Shown here piece after piece: positions 1-11,125 of a DNA stretch of 64,000 nt; the first letter of the stretch is position 1, and each line of letters begins with the position of its first letter. Source of the DNA: Rhypophila decipiens. Taxonomy: Eukaryota > Ascomycota > Sordariomycetes > Sordariales > Naviculisporaceae. The translations under genes were made by a program, and so were the position numbers. The DNA lies in NCBI GenBank assembly GCA_033297075.1, contig MU858207.1, forward strand, positions 1 to 64,000, given 5' to 3'. The notes beneath the pieces were generated by a model. It saw nothing but the letters and a program-made list of their open reading frames with translations. It was not told the origin of the DNA and ran no database searches.

Positions 1-386
1 TTCATTACAGCCAGATAGTTTCCTATATAGTAGGAGGGTGCTGCGCACCTTCTGTCCGAGGGTTCTTGGACTCCTCACGCAAGCAATAAAGTTCATTGTC
101 TACTATCTTGTTCAAGCTTACAACCTCTTAGTTAGAGCAACCTGATCAGTGACAGTACTTACAGTACTTATCGCGTACAACCTCCTTTCCAACTGCCAAA
201 CCCCGTTAGGCGTCCGGCCTTGCAGTCTGTACCTACCCAGGTGTCAGGTTGTAACATTTAAATAGATTAATTAATGCTTAAGTTAGTTGGAATGGTATAG
301 GCCGTTCATTCAAATACATATAGGATCATGCTCACATTCCGAGATCTGCTAATAGCAGTCCTTGTTTATCGAAACCGAGAAAAGAA
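1..386. other. Intergenic, no gene seen
   Basis: No reading frame with family character is visible on either strand. The stretch is moderately AT-rich and ends just before the start codon of the first small secreted protein gene. Confidence 0.5.
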
Positions 387-701
387 ATGCGCAAGCTCAC
401 CGTGTTTGCGACTCTCCTTAGCGCCATGGCTCCTCTCACCGCGGCGAGAAACTGCACGCCGGGGCTGTTACACTGTGGCAAGACTCTTCGAAAGATTGCG
501 GCAGAAAAACGTGAGTGAACAAATTGGACACGCCTGGGCTACTCCTCCTGTGATCTGATCACTTCTCCTGTAATGGCTTCCCTCAGATGTCGTAATTCGC
601 TATTTTACTGCCTCGGTTACGGCGATGGAGACGTTGATATGGTTAGGCTCTGCCAAAACGACTGCAACACTGGGAAATATATCAAAGACAATTGCGCATG
701 A
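387..701 (+). CDS. Small secreted cysteine-containing protein (effector-like), splice phase uncertain
   Basis: The ATG at 387 opens a hydrophobic signal peptide of about 20 residues, followed by a mature start RNCTPGLLHCGKTLRKIA. Exon 1 is followed by a perfect GTGAGT donor at 511, and an acceptor CAG lies at 584-586. The downstream segment 588-701 encodes a cysteine-rich end (SLFYCLGYGDGDVD, then LCQNDCNTG and a final NCA) that fits a recurrent fungal small secreted protein pattern. The GTGAGT donor puts this segment out of frame by one base. A weaker donor GTGAAC at 515 restores the frame and gives about 80 residues with seven cysteines. It is either spliced at the weak site or newly frame-broken. 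The family call comes from motif spacing, not from a database search. Confidence 0.5.
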
Positions 702-1351
702 GAGCAGTCGGGCCCGGATTTGGATGACGACCGTAACGAGAGGGATGGGATGCCGAGACAAGGGTTTTGAAAGGACAGTGAGCGTTCCCCTGAAGTTGAG
801 GCAACTGAGGAGGAAGAGGGTTGAATATTAATCTTTCGGAAACCTGGTTCTCACCCTATGTAAAGTGTTTGCCCCTTCTTGAGCATGAAAGATCGCAGTC
901 GTCTCGACAGCGAAACGATAGGTCCAACGATAACAACTTGAAGTTATGAACCAAAACCCCGGTTACCCTGGCAAGAATTCCAATCACCGGTATTACGGAA
1001 TGTGTGTTCTGTTTCCCAGTCAACCATGAAATAAGTTAAACAACGGAGTTTGAGAGGAGCTAAAAATGAAGTGAGATTTGGGGACCAAAAGGCAGGCATA
1101 TCTTTAACTCTCCCTAGGTGCTCCTTCAGCTATTAAAGGGGCAAAGGTCTAAGGAGCTAACCGCTCAACCACTGAACCGCACGACCAAAAGATGACTGCG
1201 ATCACGGAAAGGCGTGTTCGGCTCAGTGATATATAGATGGCTTCGTCCCCCAAAAAAGACATAAACCCACAAACCCCTCAATTTTATTCTCGGACTCAAG
1301 ATTGATCCTTGCATCCTTCAAGCAATTGTCAGCCGCAAATCGACCTTTGAG
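702..1351. other. Intergenic between the two effector-like genes
   Basis: No gene is supported here. A tRNA-like stretch near 1150-1190 was examined and dropped. Confidence 0.5.
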
Positions 1352-1944
1352 ATGGTCAAGATTACCACCCCCGCCACGGTGGCCTTAGCCCGCCTAGCTC
1401 GCCACAGTACTGCGAGAAACTGTGATCCAGGGAGGGATTATTGTGGTTCCATGCTTCGAAATATCGCCTACAGACAAGGTAAGCGAACCTGTTTTTCTTG
1501 AAGACCACAATCTACCTTCAAGTAGTTCCTTACATCTCGAAGTTGGTGTCCCTCAAAACATGGCTGATAATAACAATGAGATTTCATCTCGTAGGAAACT
1601 ACGACCGGCAAATCAGAGAGGCGATGGCAAAAAATGGCTATACAAATCCAACTGACTGGGAGATTGACAACAACCTTTTCAGCTGCCGTTATGATGACTC
1701 GGACTATCAAGGCGACTATGAGGCCGGAGACGTGAAAATTATTACGCTATGCACAGCGAGCTGTTGGTGGGATCCTCGTACTGTGTTTGGGACACTCAGG
1801 TGTCGCCTTGCAGATGGGACGCAAGTAAGGCCAGCCCTATGTGAGCTCTGTGTTGGTTTGACTGAAGGTGATTCCGGGCAGACGGACGGGAAGCCGGGTA
1901 AGGGGCCCGACCAGAGGCAAGGAAGGCCGGGACTAGGAGCTTAA
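1352..1944 (+). CDS. Small effector-like protein, paralogue of the gene at 387
   Basis: Two exons, 1352-1478 and 1595-1944, joined in phase 1 by a canonical intron (GTAAGC to TAG), give 158 residues. The mature start RNCDPGRDYCGSMLRNIA matches the gene at 387 position for position (RNCxPGxxxCGxxLRxIA), so the two are paralogues. Exon 2 continues with a YDRQIREAM-type helix and then cysteines in LFSC, TLC and ASC. The N-terminus has arginines where a signal peptide needs a hydrophobic core (ALARLARHSTA), so secretion may be impaired. The last third is Gly/Pro/Gln-rich and may be read-through of a lost stop or of an unrecognised donor GTAAGG at about 1825. Confidence 0.5.
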
Positions 1945-2302
1945 ATAAGCATTCGAGTGCCCTTTATAATCATACATATGTTTCCAAAGAGAGGACCGGA
2001 CATCTTATCATTCTCGGTTTAATCACGTACTCCCAATATGTCTTGCTTTTGGCTCCGTCCTCCAAGTACATTGCTTCTGCATCCCTCCGGTGTTGCCCCA
2101 AATGTCAGGAGCCACGCTCCGATCTCGCTACTACCACGGTTCGTTGTTGCCATAATATGTCCGGACCCAAAATCCCGTTTCTGCTCCAAATTTCTTCCCA
2201 CTGTTCCCAGCAACCGACCCACCGGACTTTCAACATCATCGCCGTGCAGCTCTCGCTTCAATAAGCGCGCTTTCGGCGCAATATTTTACCACCTCGCTGA
2301 TC
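1945..2302. other. Intergenic, no gene seen
   Basis: Overlapping reading frames on both strands here have no signal peptide, domain or splice structure and look like chance ORFs in the promoter of the next gene. Confidence 0.5.
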
Positions 2303-3228
2303 ATGAACACCACCAACGACTCTGCCGCTGCCGTTTCGCAGTCGCTGACAGATCTGTTCAACAAAGTCGAGGCCGAATTTCCCCCTCGGTTCCGAGAGCA
2401 TGGATGGTACCTGACAGTCGTACGCAAAATCTCCCATGAAATAGCCCATTCGTGAACTTCGGTTTTCCTATTGCGTCTCACGGTCGCTGACGTGAACAAT
2501 CAAATATTCCAGCTCGCTTCCTTTGTCGGCACAGGACAGCAGCAACTCGCCGGCCGTCTCCATCAGCACCTGATCAGCCAGCCCCAGTACGAGACCTCAG
2601 AAGCCCGACAGGCGTTGGTTCGACGCATGCGGGAAGCCTTGGTCAAGTGCATCATCATTAATGGCATTCCCGTGGTGATTGAAGCCATCACATCTATTTC
2701 GGACGTCGAGAGGGACGAGGATTGGGACTATTCTTGTTCCAGGTGTGCAGCACACAAGCGCGACGGTGTCTCATGTTGCAACGACTAATAAACTGTGAAG
2801 AGCAGATTGGAACGTTGGCCCAGAGAGCTCGGAGCGCGCGGCAAAAGTGCTCAAGGTTCTTTACAAGAGCGAGGAAGGCGGTCACGTCAAGAACTTACAG
2901 TCCCATCTTGACATTCGTAAGTCTATTTCGGCAGTGCATCGGGTCTAGTCACTGACATTGAGAAGCGTGGATCTCGGTCAATGTTTCCTATGGACTATTT
3001 CTGTCCAATCATCGGATCTTGAACATGCAAGAGACCGAGCTGGTCGTTCTTCCAGCCATCATGACGCAGAATTTGCGTGGGCCGACATACTGGTACTTGA
3101 GGGCGTGCCTAAGAGTCGGCATTGAGCCTGACGAGGTAGAGGCGATTCACCAAGCCATTGAAGCTGTCGCTGAATACGGAGGGAGCACTTTGGACGTGCA
3201 GCGCGTCAAGGATGTGGATGATGCTTGA
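2303..3228 (+). CDS. AhpD-fold / carboxymuconolactone decarboxylase-like protein
   Basis: Four exons fit in phase: 2303-2419, 2513-2744, 2806-2916 and 2963-3228, giving about 241 residues. The second donor (GTGCAG) is weak; the last acceptor is a GAGAAG tandem. Conserved stretches are SEARQALVRRMREALVKC in the middle and AWISVNVSYGLFLSN with TELVVLPAIMTQNL near the end. These recur in fungal AhpD-like proteins of the carboxymuconolactone decarboxylase clan. The CxxC redox pair of true AhpD is absent, so an alkylhydroperoxidase role is not supported; the substrate is unknown. No signal peptide is seen, so it is probably cytosolic. It sits next to a broken P450 gene, which hints at secondary oxidative metabolism but proves nothing. 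Confidence 0.7.
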
Positions 3229-3647
3229 GCAGTTTATGGGCTCCAGGTGCCATGCTTTTTGGAGGTCATATACAGATCAAGACGAGAAAACAGCAGAATG
3301 CTATGAGTAGCCTCAAAGACACAAGAGACTATAGCAAGAGGAAGAATAAACATACTGGCAGCCCACGTCTCACTGGGCAATGAAAGGGTCCCAACTCTTC
3401 TAAAAAAATACCACATCGCGAAAGTTAAAAGCTGTGTATGGCGATGTGATGATAACAAAAGTGCAGGCGTTCGACACTGTAGTCTGGGATAAGGCCCTGG
3501 AACAGCTAGTTATGTCCGAGGCAAGGAACTGAGTATCAGAATTTGACTTTGTTCCCATTCTGACAAATATTCACCCATTGCCCATACCAGAGCGTCAACC
3601 AAGTTACATCCGGGTCAAGTTGGAGGATGGTGCCCATCTTTTCACAG
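3229..3647. other. Intergenic between convergent genes
   Basis: This is the 3' flank of both the AhpD-like gene and the P450 pseudogene. No gene seen. Confidence 0.5.
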
Positions 3648-5166
3648 TCACGACCTCACTATCCCTTCTTCAGTTCTCATCCTCACCCGACAAGGAAATC
3701 CATCAGCAGGATGAACCCCTCCACTCTGAATCTGATACGCCCGCTCCCCATTCACATGTTTAATCTTCCCCCTAATCTCCTTGGCATGCAACAAATCCCA
3801 CTCATCATACGTGCTAAGCACATAAAACTCGCGAACCGTCATAACAAGGGTGACTTTCAAGTCCAATATGGCCAAAGTCTGGCCAATACAATCTCGCGGC
3901 CCATGCTCAAAAGGCCGCCATCCGCCCTTGACTCGCCCGGTATAGAGATGATCTTCCGGGTCGGTGATGAGCCAGCGCTCTGGTTTGAAGTCCAAGGCAT
4001 GGGGCCAGTATTTCTCATGTTTTTGGCGGGGCAGAATGTAGAATCCACATGTTTGTTCCTTCGGTCGGATATTTGGTGCCGTTTGGGTCGGTGAGGTATA
4101 CATCCTTCTGACCGCGGCGAAAGGCGGATCCGGGCGGGAAGAGGCGGAGGGTTTCCTTGATGAATACGTGAATTTGGGCGAATGCCCACTTTTTGAATGC
4201 TGGGTCGAGTTCTTTTGGTCGTGTGGTCTTGGTGTTTTGCTGTTGTTGAGCCATGTACTCCGCCAGCACGATATCTATGATGGATCGAGACGATGATATT
4301 GCGACGGTGATGTCCTGGTCGTCAATCCACTCGGCGTATCGCTTGTCGAGCTCTCGCGAGATGTAGCGGTTCATCTGCCAGTTGTTGTACGCCTGGAAAA
4401 TTGGCCGTGCTGGGTTCCACCTGACAAGGAGGTTGAATTCGTTGTCGAGGACGTGCCACCGGATCTGTCGGCGCATAGCAGAGGCCAGAGGGTTGAATCG
4501 CGTTTGTGAATGCAGGCGGGAGTTCAGTGTGACGGCTCCGATGATGTCCATGGTGTACCAGCACGTCATCTTGTCGAGAGAGAACAGGTCACCCTGTCGG
4601 GAGTGTTCGCGCAGCTTCGAGGCGTATACCGCGGCTTCATCGACGACCTGCCCGAACTGTTGCAAGATATAGCTCGAGCTGAAGCCTGGGTTGAAAAGAG
4701 CACGTGACCGTTTCCATTCGGGCCCGTTCATGGTGAAGAGGTTGTCGCCACCGGCCAGGGGATCAAAGAATTTGTGAAGGATTTCTGGCCTGGGGAGGTC
4801 ATGGTCTTGGCATGCCTGGACTGCCAGAGTCGGCGAGCAGATGACGAGGAGCGGGTCGGCGGCAAAGGGCCACAGGTCAAGGTAGATCAGAGACTCGCCA
4901 TCCTTCTTTTCGTGACTCTTGCACAGTATCTCGAAGGCACCGGGTTGTTGCGTATCGCTCGGCAGTTTAGCCAAAACGGGCGACAGCGCCAGGAGGTGTC
5001 CCAGAAATGGGTTCCATGGCGGCATGGGCAGCCCTTGCCGGCGTAAGCGGTTGAAGGACGCCCGTCTTTGGTAGCCTTTGAGGAAGATGTAGGCGAGTGT
5101 AGTGAGGGAAACGACGAGCCATGTCAAGATGGCGGGTCCCGGAATGATAGCGGCCGTGTCGCTCAT
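3648..5166 (-). pseudogene. Cytochrome P450 pseudogene (I-helix deleted, frameshifted)
   Basis: Translation from the ATG at 5166 gives an N-terminal membrane anchor, a PPWNPFLGHLL proline hinge and normal P450 sequence to about residue 320. There FAQIHVF runs straight into IKETLRLFPP (near 4156-4168). This skips the whole I-helix with its oxygen-activating Thr and the following J region, about 60-70 residues in normal family members. A second lesion is a frame change at a T5 run (4020-4024): the first frame ends at TGA, and the PERW and heme-binding FEHGPRDCIG motifs continue in the next frame to 3648. Loss of the I-helix cannot be a sequencing slip, so the gene is almost certainly dead. The family is clearly P450; the CYP number is unknown. 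Confidence 0.85.
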
Positions 5167-5833
5167 TGCTTTGTCGTGATTTGGGTTGTGATGTGTTGAG
5201 ACCTTCCCGTACGCTCTCTGCCAAGTTTTCACTCCATTGCCATGTGCTCATTCCTTCCTTTCAGCTGGTCCTTCTCCGCCAATTTGTCTTGCGTTGGGCT
5301 GTCTCAAGCGGCGGGCCGGATCAAGACGCGTCCGATGCACGGCGACCCCCTATTGGCTGCTGTCCCGCTTTGAAGACAGGAAACGGCTTCTAGGCGTTCT
5401 AGGATCACGTTGAGTCCTCCGGCCCGGGAAACAAGGAGGGCTGACTAAGCTGTAACATGATGTAATTCATCATCGATGGCTACCCCTGGACCTCATGGCG
5501 GTGGCGATCGGGCAAGGACAAATCCTTGTGCTTGGGGCCGGTTGATTCTGTGGGGCCATGGACACAAAGGCGAGGTTGTGGAAAAAGCACGGAACAAGAA
5601 TAGAAGAAGCCAAGACCCGTTACCCGTGTGGCGCCCAGAACCGACACCAGAGATAAGAGAACAAAGCCGGGGAGCTCCATAATAAACCTTTATAGATCAG
5701 GAGGACTATCCGAGTTGCCTACAAAATGACCGGTATCAGGCCCACTCTCACGGAGAGTTCCACAGACCTCCTGAATTCGGGTCTATTTCGGTCCCACAGC
5801 TTGATCTCCGTCTCAATATTGAAGATTAAAACC
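5167..5833. other. Intergenic, shared upstream region of divergent genes
   Basis: This lies between the P450 pseudogene (minus) and the SAT4-type gene (plus). No gene seen. ATG codons upstream of 5834 are in frame with the next gene but have poorer start context. Confidence 0.5.
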
Positions 5834-7463
5834 ATGGACTCATCCAAGTCTCTAGCCGAGATTGTGGACGGATTCGTGCCCATCAAGCGCGCCGAGTTTC
5901 AGGTAAGTGGAGAAGATGCACGTCTCGAGGCACATGACAAGCAAATAATTAATAATAATACACAACAATAAGGTGGTCATAGGGATATTCTTTGCTCTTG
6001 CCATCATCTCGGTCCTCGCAAGAGCAGGGGCGCGTCTTCACCAGCGCCGACGTCTAGGATGGGACGACTACTTCCTCTTCGCTGCCGCTGTGGTTCTCGC
6101 TGGCGCAGTAGGCCTCTTGTACCACATGTCTCTCCGGATATACATATGGACGGCTATGCGAATGGATACCTCGATTCTTTCCAAGCTGGACCCAAACGAC
6201 CTGCAACACGTGATCTCCTCGTCAGTGCCCGTAATCGACTCTTGGGTGACTCTCACCTGGACCAGCATCCATCTTGTCAAGGCGTCCTTCTTGGCCTTCT
6301 TCAAGCAGCTCATCTGGCAAGTGAGCAGGATTCAAAGGTACTACTGGGCCGTGGTTGTCTTGACAGTTCTCAGTTGGATGTTTGCTTTCGCCATGCCCTT
6401 TATTCTATGCTCAGAGTTTGGCCTAAATGCTAGTAAGTCACCCACTAACCATCCTGGGCTCACAGAGAAACTGACGGGACCTTGATCGCACCAGTAAAAT
6501 GTATGGATAGTTCCAGGGACGTTCTATATATATCCTTGACTGCTATAGTCGGAGCCCTGGATATTATTACCGACCTCGGAAGTACGTCCCACCCAGACCA
6601 TTCCCGCCTCTAGTCTTTGCGCAAAACTAACGGCACGGAACTGCAGTCATCAGCATACCTATAATCCTTCTCCGCCGCTCCAAACTTCGCCTCTCACAAA
6701 AGCTAGTCCTAGGGGTATTCCTGTGTGGCTCCCTGCTCATGGCCGCTTTCTCCCTAATACGAGTGGTCAAAATCCAGGACGTCCACGGTGTTGGCGTTGA
6801 TCTACCCTGGGAGTTCTTTTGGCAAACCATGGAGGCCAATGTTGCCGTGCTCATGGGTTCCCTGACTGTTTTCCGCACCTTGCTCAACAGCGAGAGCATC
6901 AAGCACGCCGAGACCCGGCGCCGCGCCACGGCAGCAGGCCCCAGGTCTCAGAATCAAGTCCCAAGAACACTAAAAAGTTTTGGTATGTGGCGGCTGCTCA
7001 ACATCAAGGGCGGCAGCAGGTTGGTACGAAGTGATCTGGAATCTCACGCTCAGGATGGCGCAGCTCTGCCTGAGATCCCGAAAGGCACCATGACTGGCAT
7101 CAGGTCATTCATTTGGGGAAATAGGAGCAAGCCAGCAAAGGATCCGCAGGCGTCGGCACAAACAGGCACGACGTTAACCGTTGATGACGAGAACTACCTT
7201 GTGCACAAAACCATCGACTCGGATAAGTCTGAGAGGCCGAGCCAGGCTGTTAGCAACATTCAGGATCAACAGGCAAGTATAAATTACTTCACCGGTTCCA
7301 TTGGGGATCAGTTTCTGACATTGAATGACTTTAGGTTCCTCCGAATCCGGATTCTTGGAACTCGCTTTCTGCAGAAGGGGCGACGATTAATGGGACAGGA
7401 TTGAGCAATGAGGGACATTCAGTTACGTCAACACAGCAGGCCAAGGAGAAACAGGAGGTCTAG
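5834..7463 (+). CDS. SAT4/rhodopsin-domain fungal integral membrane protein
   Basis: Five exons fit in phase: 5834-5902, 5973-6432, 6495-6581, 6647-7272 and 7335-7463, giving 456 residues. I chose the ATG at 5834 for its ACCATGG context, although an in-frame ATG lies at 5726. The signature after the first TM is ARxGARLHQRRRLGWDDYF, typical of the fungal SAT4/rhodopsin-like domain shared with Pth11-type receptors. Seven hydrophobic segments follow, with the hydrophilic tail in the cytosol. The last intron appears to be GC-AG (donor GCAAGT at 7273, acceptor TTTAG at 7331-7334, branch CTGAC). If it is not spliced, the frame ends at 7404 with a different tail. No CFEM domain is present. Ligand and role are unknown. 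Confidence 0.75.
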
Positions 7464-7941
7464 ATATTGATGGATCTTGTGGTGGCTGAACAGTGGATCT
7501 GCGGAGACTAGTTACAGTCGGAAAGAACTGTGTCAAAGATATAATAAAGTTTTTCTGTCAAATACTGTTTATCATGGAACCGTTTTCATTTTGACTCATA
7601 CATGATGGGCAAGATTTTCGTTCCACATTCCAGAATGATAATTCCCAACAAAAGTGGTTAGCATCGAGGCAAAGACAAAGACTAGAAGTTGTTAACAGGT
7701 GTTAGTCTTAAAGGAAGTTGTGCCATGTCCTCCATAATCTGGAATCTTCGTCGGTTCAGACCTCCGTCGATGCCTTTCCGGTTAATCTGTCCTACTGGTG
7801 ATGCACGTCCCATTGTTCCGTCATGGACACAGTCCAACAATAAACACCAAAACGTAGAGCAACCTGTTGCTGGCTACACAAGGCATGGTCTGAGTATGCC
7901 GCCAAGAATCAGGGACTTCCTGCTTTACTTCGTCCTTGCCA

Positions 7942-7958
7942 CCCCCCCCCCCCCCCCC
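7942..7958 (+). repeat. Poly-C tract (C17)
   Basis: Seventeen consecutive C bases followed by TCCCC. This is a likely length-variable site and a place where assembly length may be wrong. Confidence 0.9.
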
Positions 7959-9400
7959 TCCCCAGTATCATGAGCTATCTAGAGCCTGAGCTCAGTTTGG
8001 GACTGGGTTCTGCTCTTCCACTGACCATTCTCCATCCATGCCAGAACCGCAAGCGCGGTCCACGAGTCCTGATATCCATGACTTGACATACGACAGAGTT
8101 TGTGTAAGCCGACGGATAAAATTAATATCCAATCAGATCAACTCCATCCGAGATCACTCAGGGGCCATAACACCTACTCCTGCCAGCCAATGAACCTATC
8201 GTCGGGTATTAGATTCCCACTTCCCCGACGTTGATCTTGGCCCAGGACAATGGATTGATTTCACGGCTAAATGATTAGAGTCAGATCAATGTTTCCCGTC
8301 CAGAATAGATCTGCACCTACCGGAACCCGCATGGGAATCTCGATCATACAGCATGTTCCGACCCGTTTGCTCAGTCTATTTCGGGACAAGCGGGGCCTAC
8401 AGCCGCCTACTATATTCCTGACATTTCCGGGTTTTAATGTCCCCTGATACATGGCTACGTTCGTGTTAGCGGGACGCTTCCCGGTAGTACACAAAGCCTT
8501 ACCGTTAGTGGTGAGCAACATCCACTTCAGGCCGACTCACATCAACCCAACCAGCGCGATGCAAAGACAACGAACTGGACCCCACTAACCTTTATCAATA
8601 TCCTGCTCCTACGTCACTAACAAGGGCCCCAACTGGCGAAATATCTAGACGTTGGCAAGCGCATTTCCAAAGGCGGGTCATCTGGTACTCCGGCCATCAA
8701 GGTACATAGCTCGCAAGTTATGCCATCACTGATAACGACATGCTGTTATTGTTGTTGAATTAGTACGGTATCACCTGAACAATGCTGCAAGCACGAGGCG
8801 TCAACAGCGTTGCAGCCAAGGACACTCTCCCTTCGTCCCGAATTTAGCCAAAAGTCTATGCACCCAATCGCATCTGTTGATTCCACTATAGCCTAAAGGC
8901 AAGCGAAGCCAAGATCCGGGGCGCTGGGATGATCGACAGCAAGGCTTGGAACCCGAGAACCGGGGAAACCGTTCAACGTCGACCCTGTCAGCGTTGCATG
9001 AAAATCCGGGGAACCATCCTCCATTAAGCTAAATGCCGACGCAAGCTCGCGGCAGGGGTCAGACAATTTCCACCACTGTCGATCTCGCGCCACGGCTACT
9101 AGATCCGGATTTGACCTCGACAAGAGCCTCTTCTCCACGATCAACGAAACTCACCAAGCAACTCGGTTAGCCAACGTTACCGGACGCTAGACGTAACCTG
9201 CCCGAGAGGGTTTAGTGGACCGTACTGCCGAGGTAGCTTGTCGACACTACGGCGACGACACATCGCTGCCGCTGCCATCTCAATACCGACTTGGGTAAGA
9301 ACAAGCAACAATGACATGGACAATGATCGAGATCACGGAATCTCATGGCCAGATAGAGGAGCACATCCAACTTCCAAGACTCAGAAGCCCACAATTCCGA

Positions 9401-9407
9401 TTTAGCC
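9401..9407 (-). promoter_or_regulatory. GGCTAAA motif, candidate XlnR/XYR1-type site
   Basis: TTTAGCC on the plus strand is GGCTAAA on the minus strand, about 360 bp upstream of the GH11 start codon. It matches the classical site of the xylanase activator XlnR/XYR1. A second GGCTAA lies on the minus strand at 9167-9172. Function is inferred from position and consensus only. Confidence 0.4.
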
Positions 9408-9645
9408 AGAATACACCGTGTAAGATGATAGGCCCGGAGATACCAAGTCGCCGTCCAGTTCGGAGAAAAGTGACGATTCGACATGTTTCAGACGATGACT
9501 TGGCAATGATATCCAAGATGGAAACTAAACAGGTCTGTTCACCGTCGGTTTTGGCTCACGGCTTTTTAATCCTGGTTCATCGAACCGAAACCGAAGCACG
9601 GTGAGATTTGATGACGGTGAGGTGATGCATGCCACGATCAACAGA

Positions 9646-9653
9646 TATATAAG
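9646..9653 (+). promoter_or_regulatory. TATA box of the xylanase gene
   Basis: TATATAAG lies about 113 bp upstream of the ATG at 9766 and is followed by a pyrimidine-rich leader. This is usual for a strongly expressed fungal secreted enzyme gene. Confidence 0.5.
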
Positions 9654-9732
9654 GACCGTCTTGACTGCTCAAAATCCACTTCTCTCGATACCAGCTCATC
9701 ACCAGGCTTCTCATCATCAGCCCTTGCTCTAG

Positions 9733-10528
<796 letters not shown>

Positions 10529-11125
10529 GGGGGTTGCTTGGCTTCTCTGGGTGAGGAGGTATGTTTGCCCTTTGGTGAGGTGTTACTTGGATGATGGGTT
10601 TTATTGGCTGACAGACGGGTAGGCTCTCGTCTCAGAACTTGGGAGGGTATCGGACATGGTCAACTCACGAGTTCAAAACGTTTGAGCTGTTTTGGGGCCG
10701 GAGCAGGATGGGAAGGTGAAGCAGTGGAATTAGTGGATATTGGCGTGAATGGGTGGATGTGAAGTAATGATTTTGATGGGATGTTCATTCTTTGTGGCCT
10801 TTCCGAGAGACCTGGAGAACTTGTCACAAGGCCCTCTGAGCTTGTGGTTTCTCCATTGTCCCCCTTATTCTCAGTACATATTTACTTTCTTCGAATGAGC
10901 CTTGAAAATATTTTTGCCCTTAACCTCGGTTCCGGTAACATGTGAAGGGTTAGAAGTGTTTTTGAGAGTTGCAGCAAGTTGGACTTCATAGTCGGACTAA
11001 TTACCCATATCCTCATTTAGAATAAGGATATGCATGTGGCTATCCTAATCCTGACTCGAGCCCCTGTCGGAAATTCATCGTCATAGGCTCGCACGTCCAA
11101 CTCTAATCCTGTTGTTGCCACGGAG
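10529..11125. other. Intergenic, no gene seen
   Basis: 3' flank of the xylanase and 5' flank of the next gene; nothing recognisable. Confidence 0.5.

Noticed and set aside
1150..1195. tRNA-like stretch on the minus strand resembling a D-arm
   Set aside because: No B-box (GGTTCGAATCC-like) sequence and no cloverleaf could be built.
2019..2500. Overlapping ORFs on both strands upstream of the AhpD-like gene
   Set aside because: They overlap exon 1 of the AhpD-like gene in other frames and have no domain, signal peptide or splice support.
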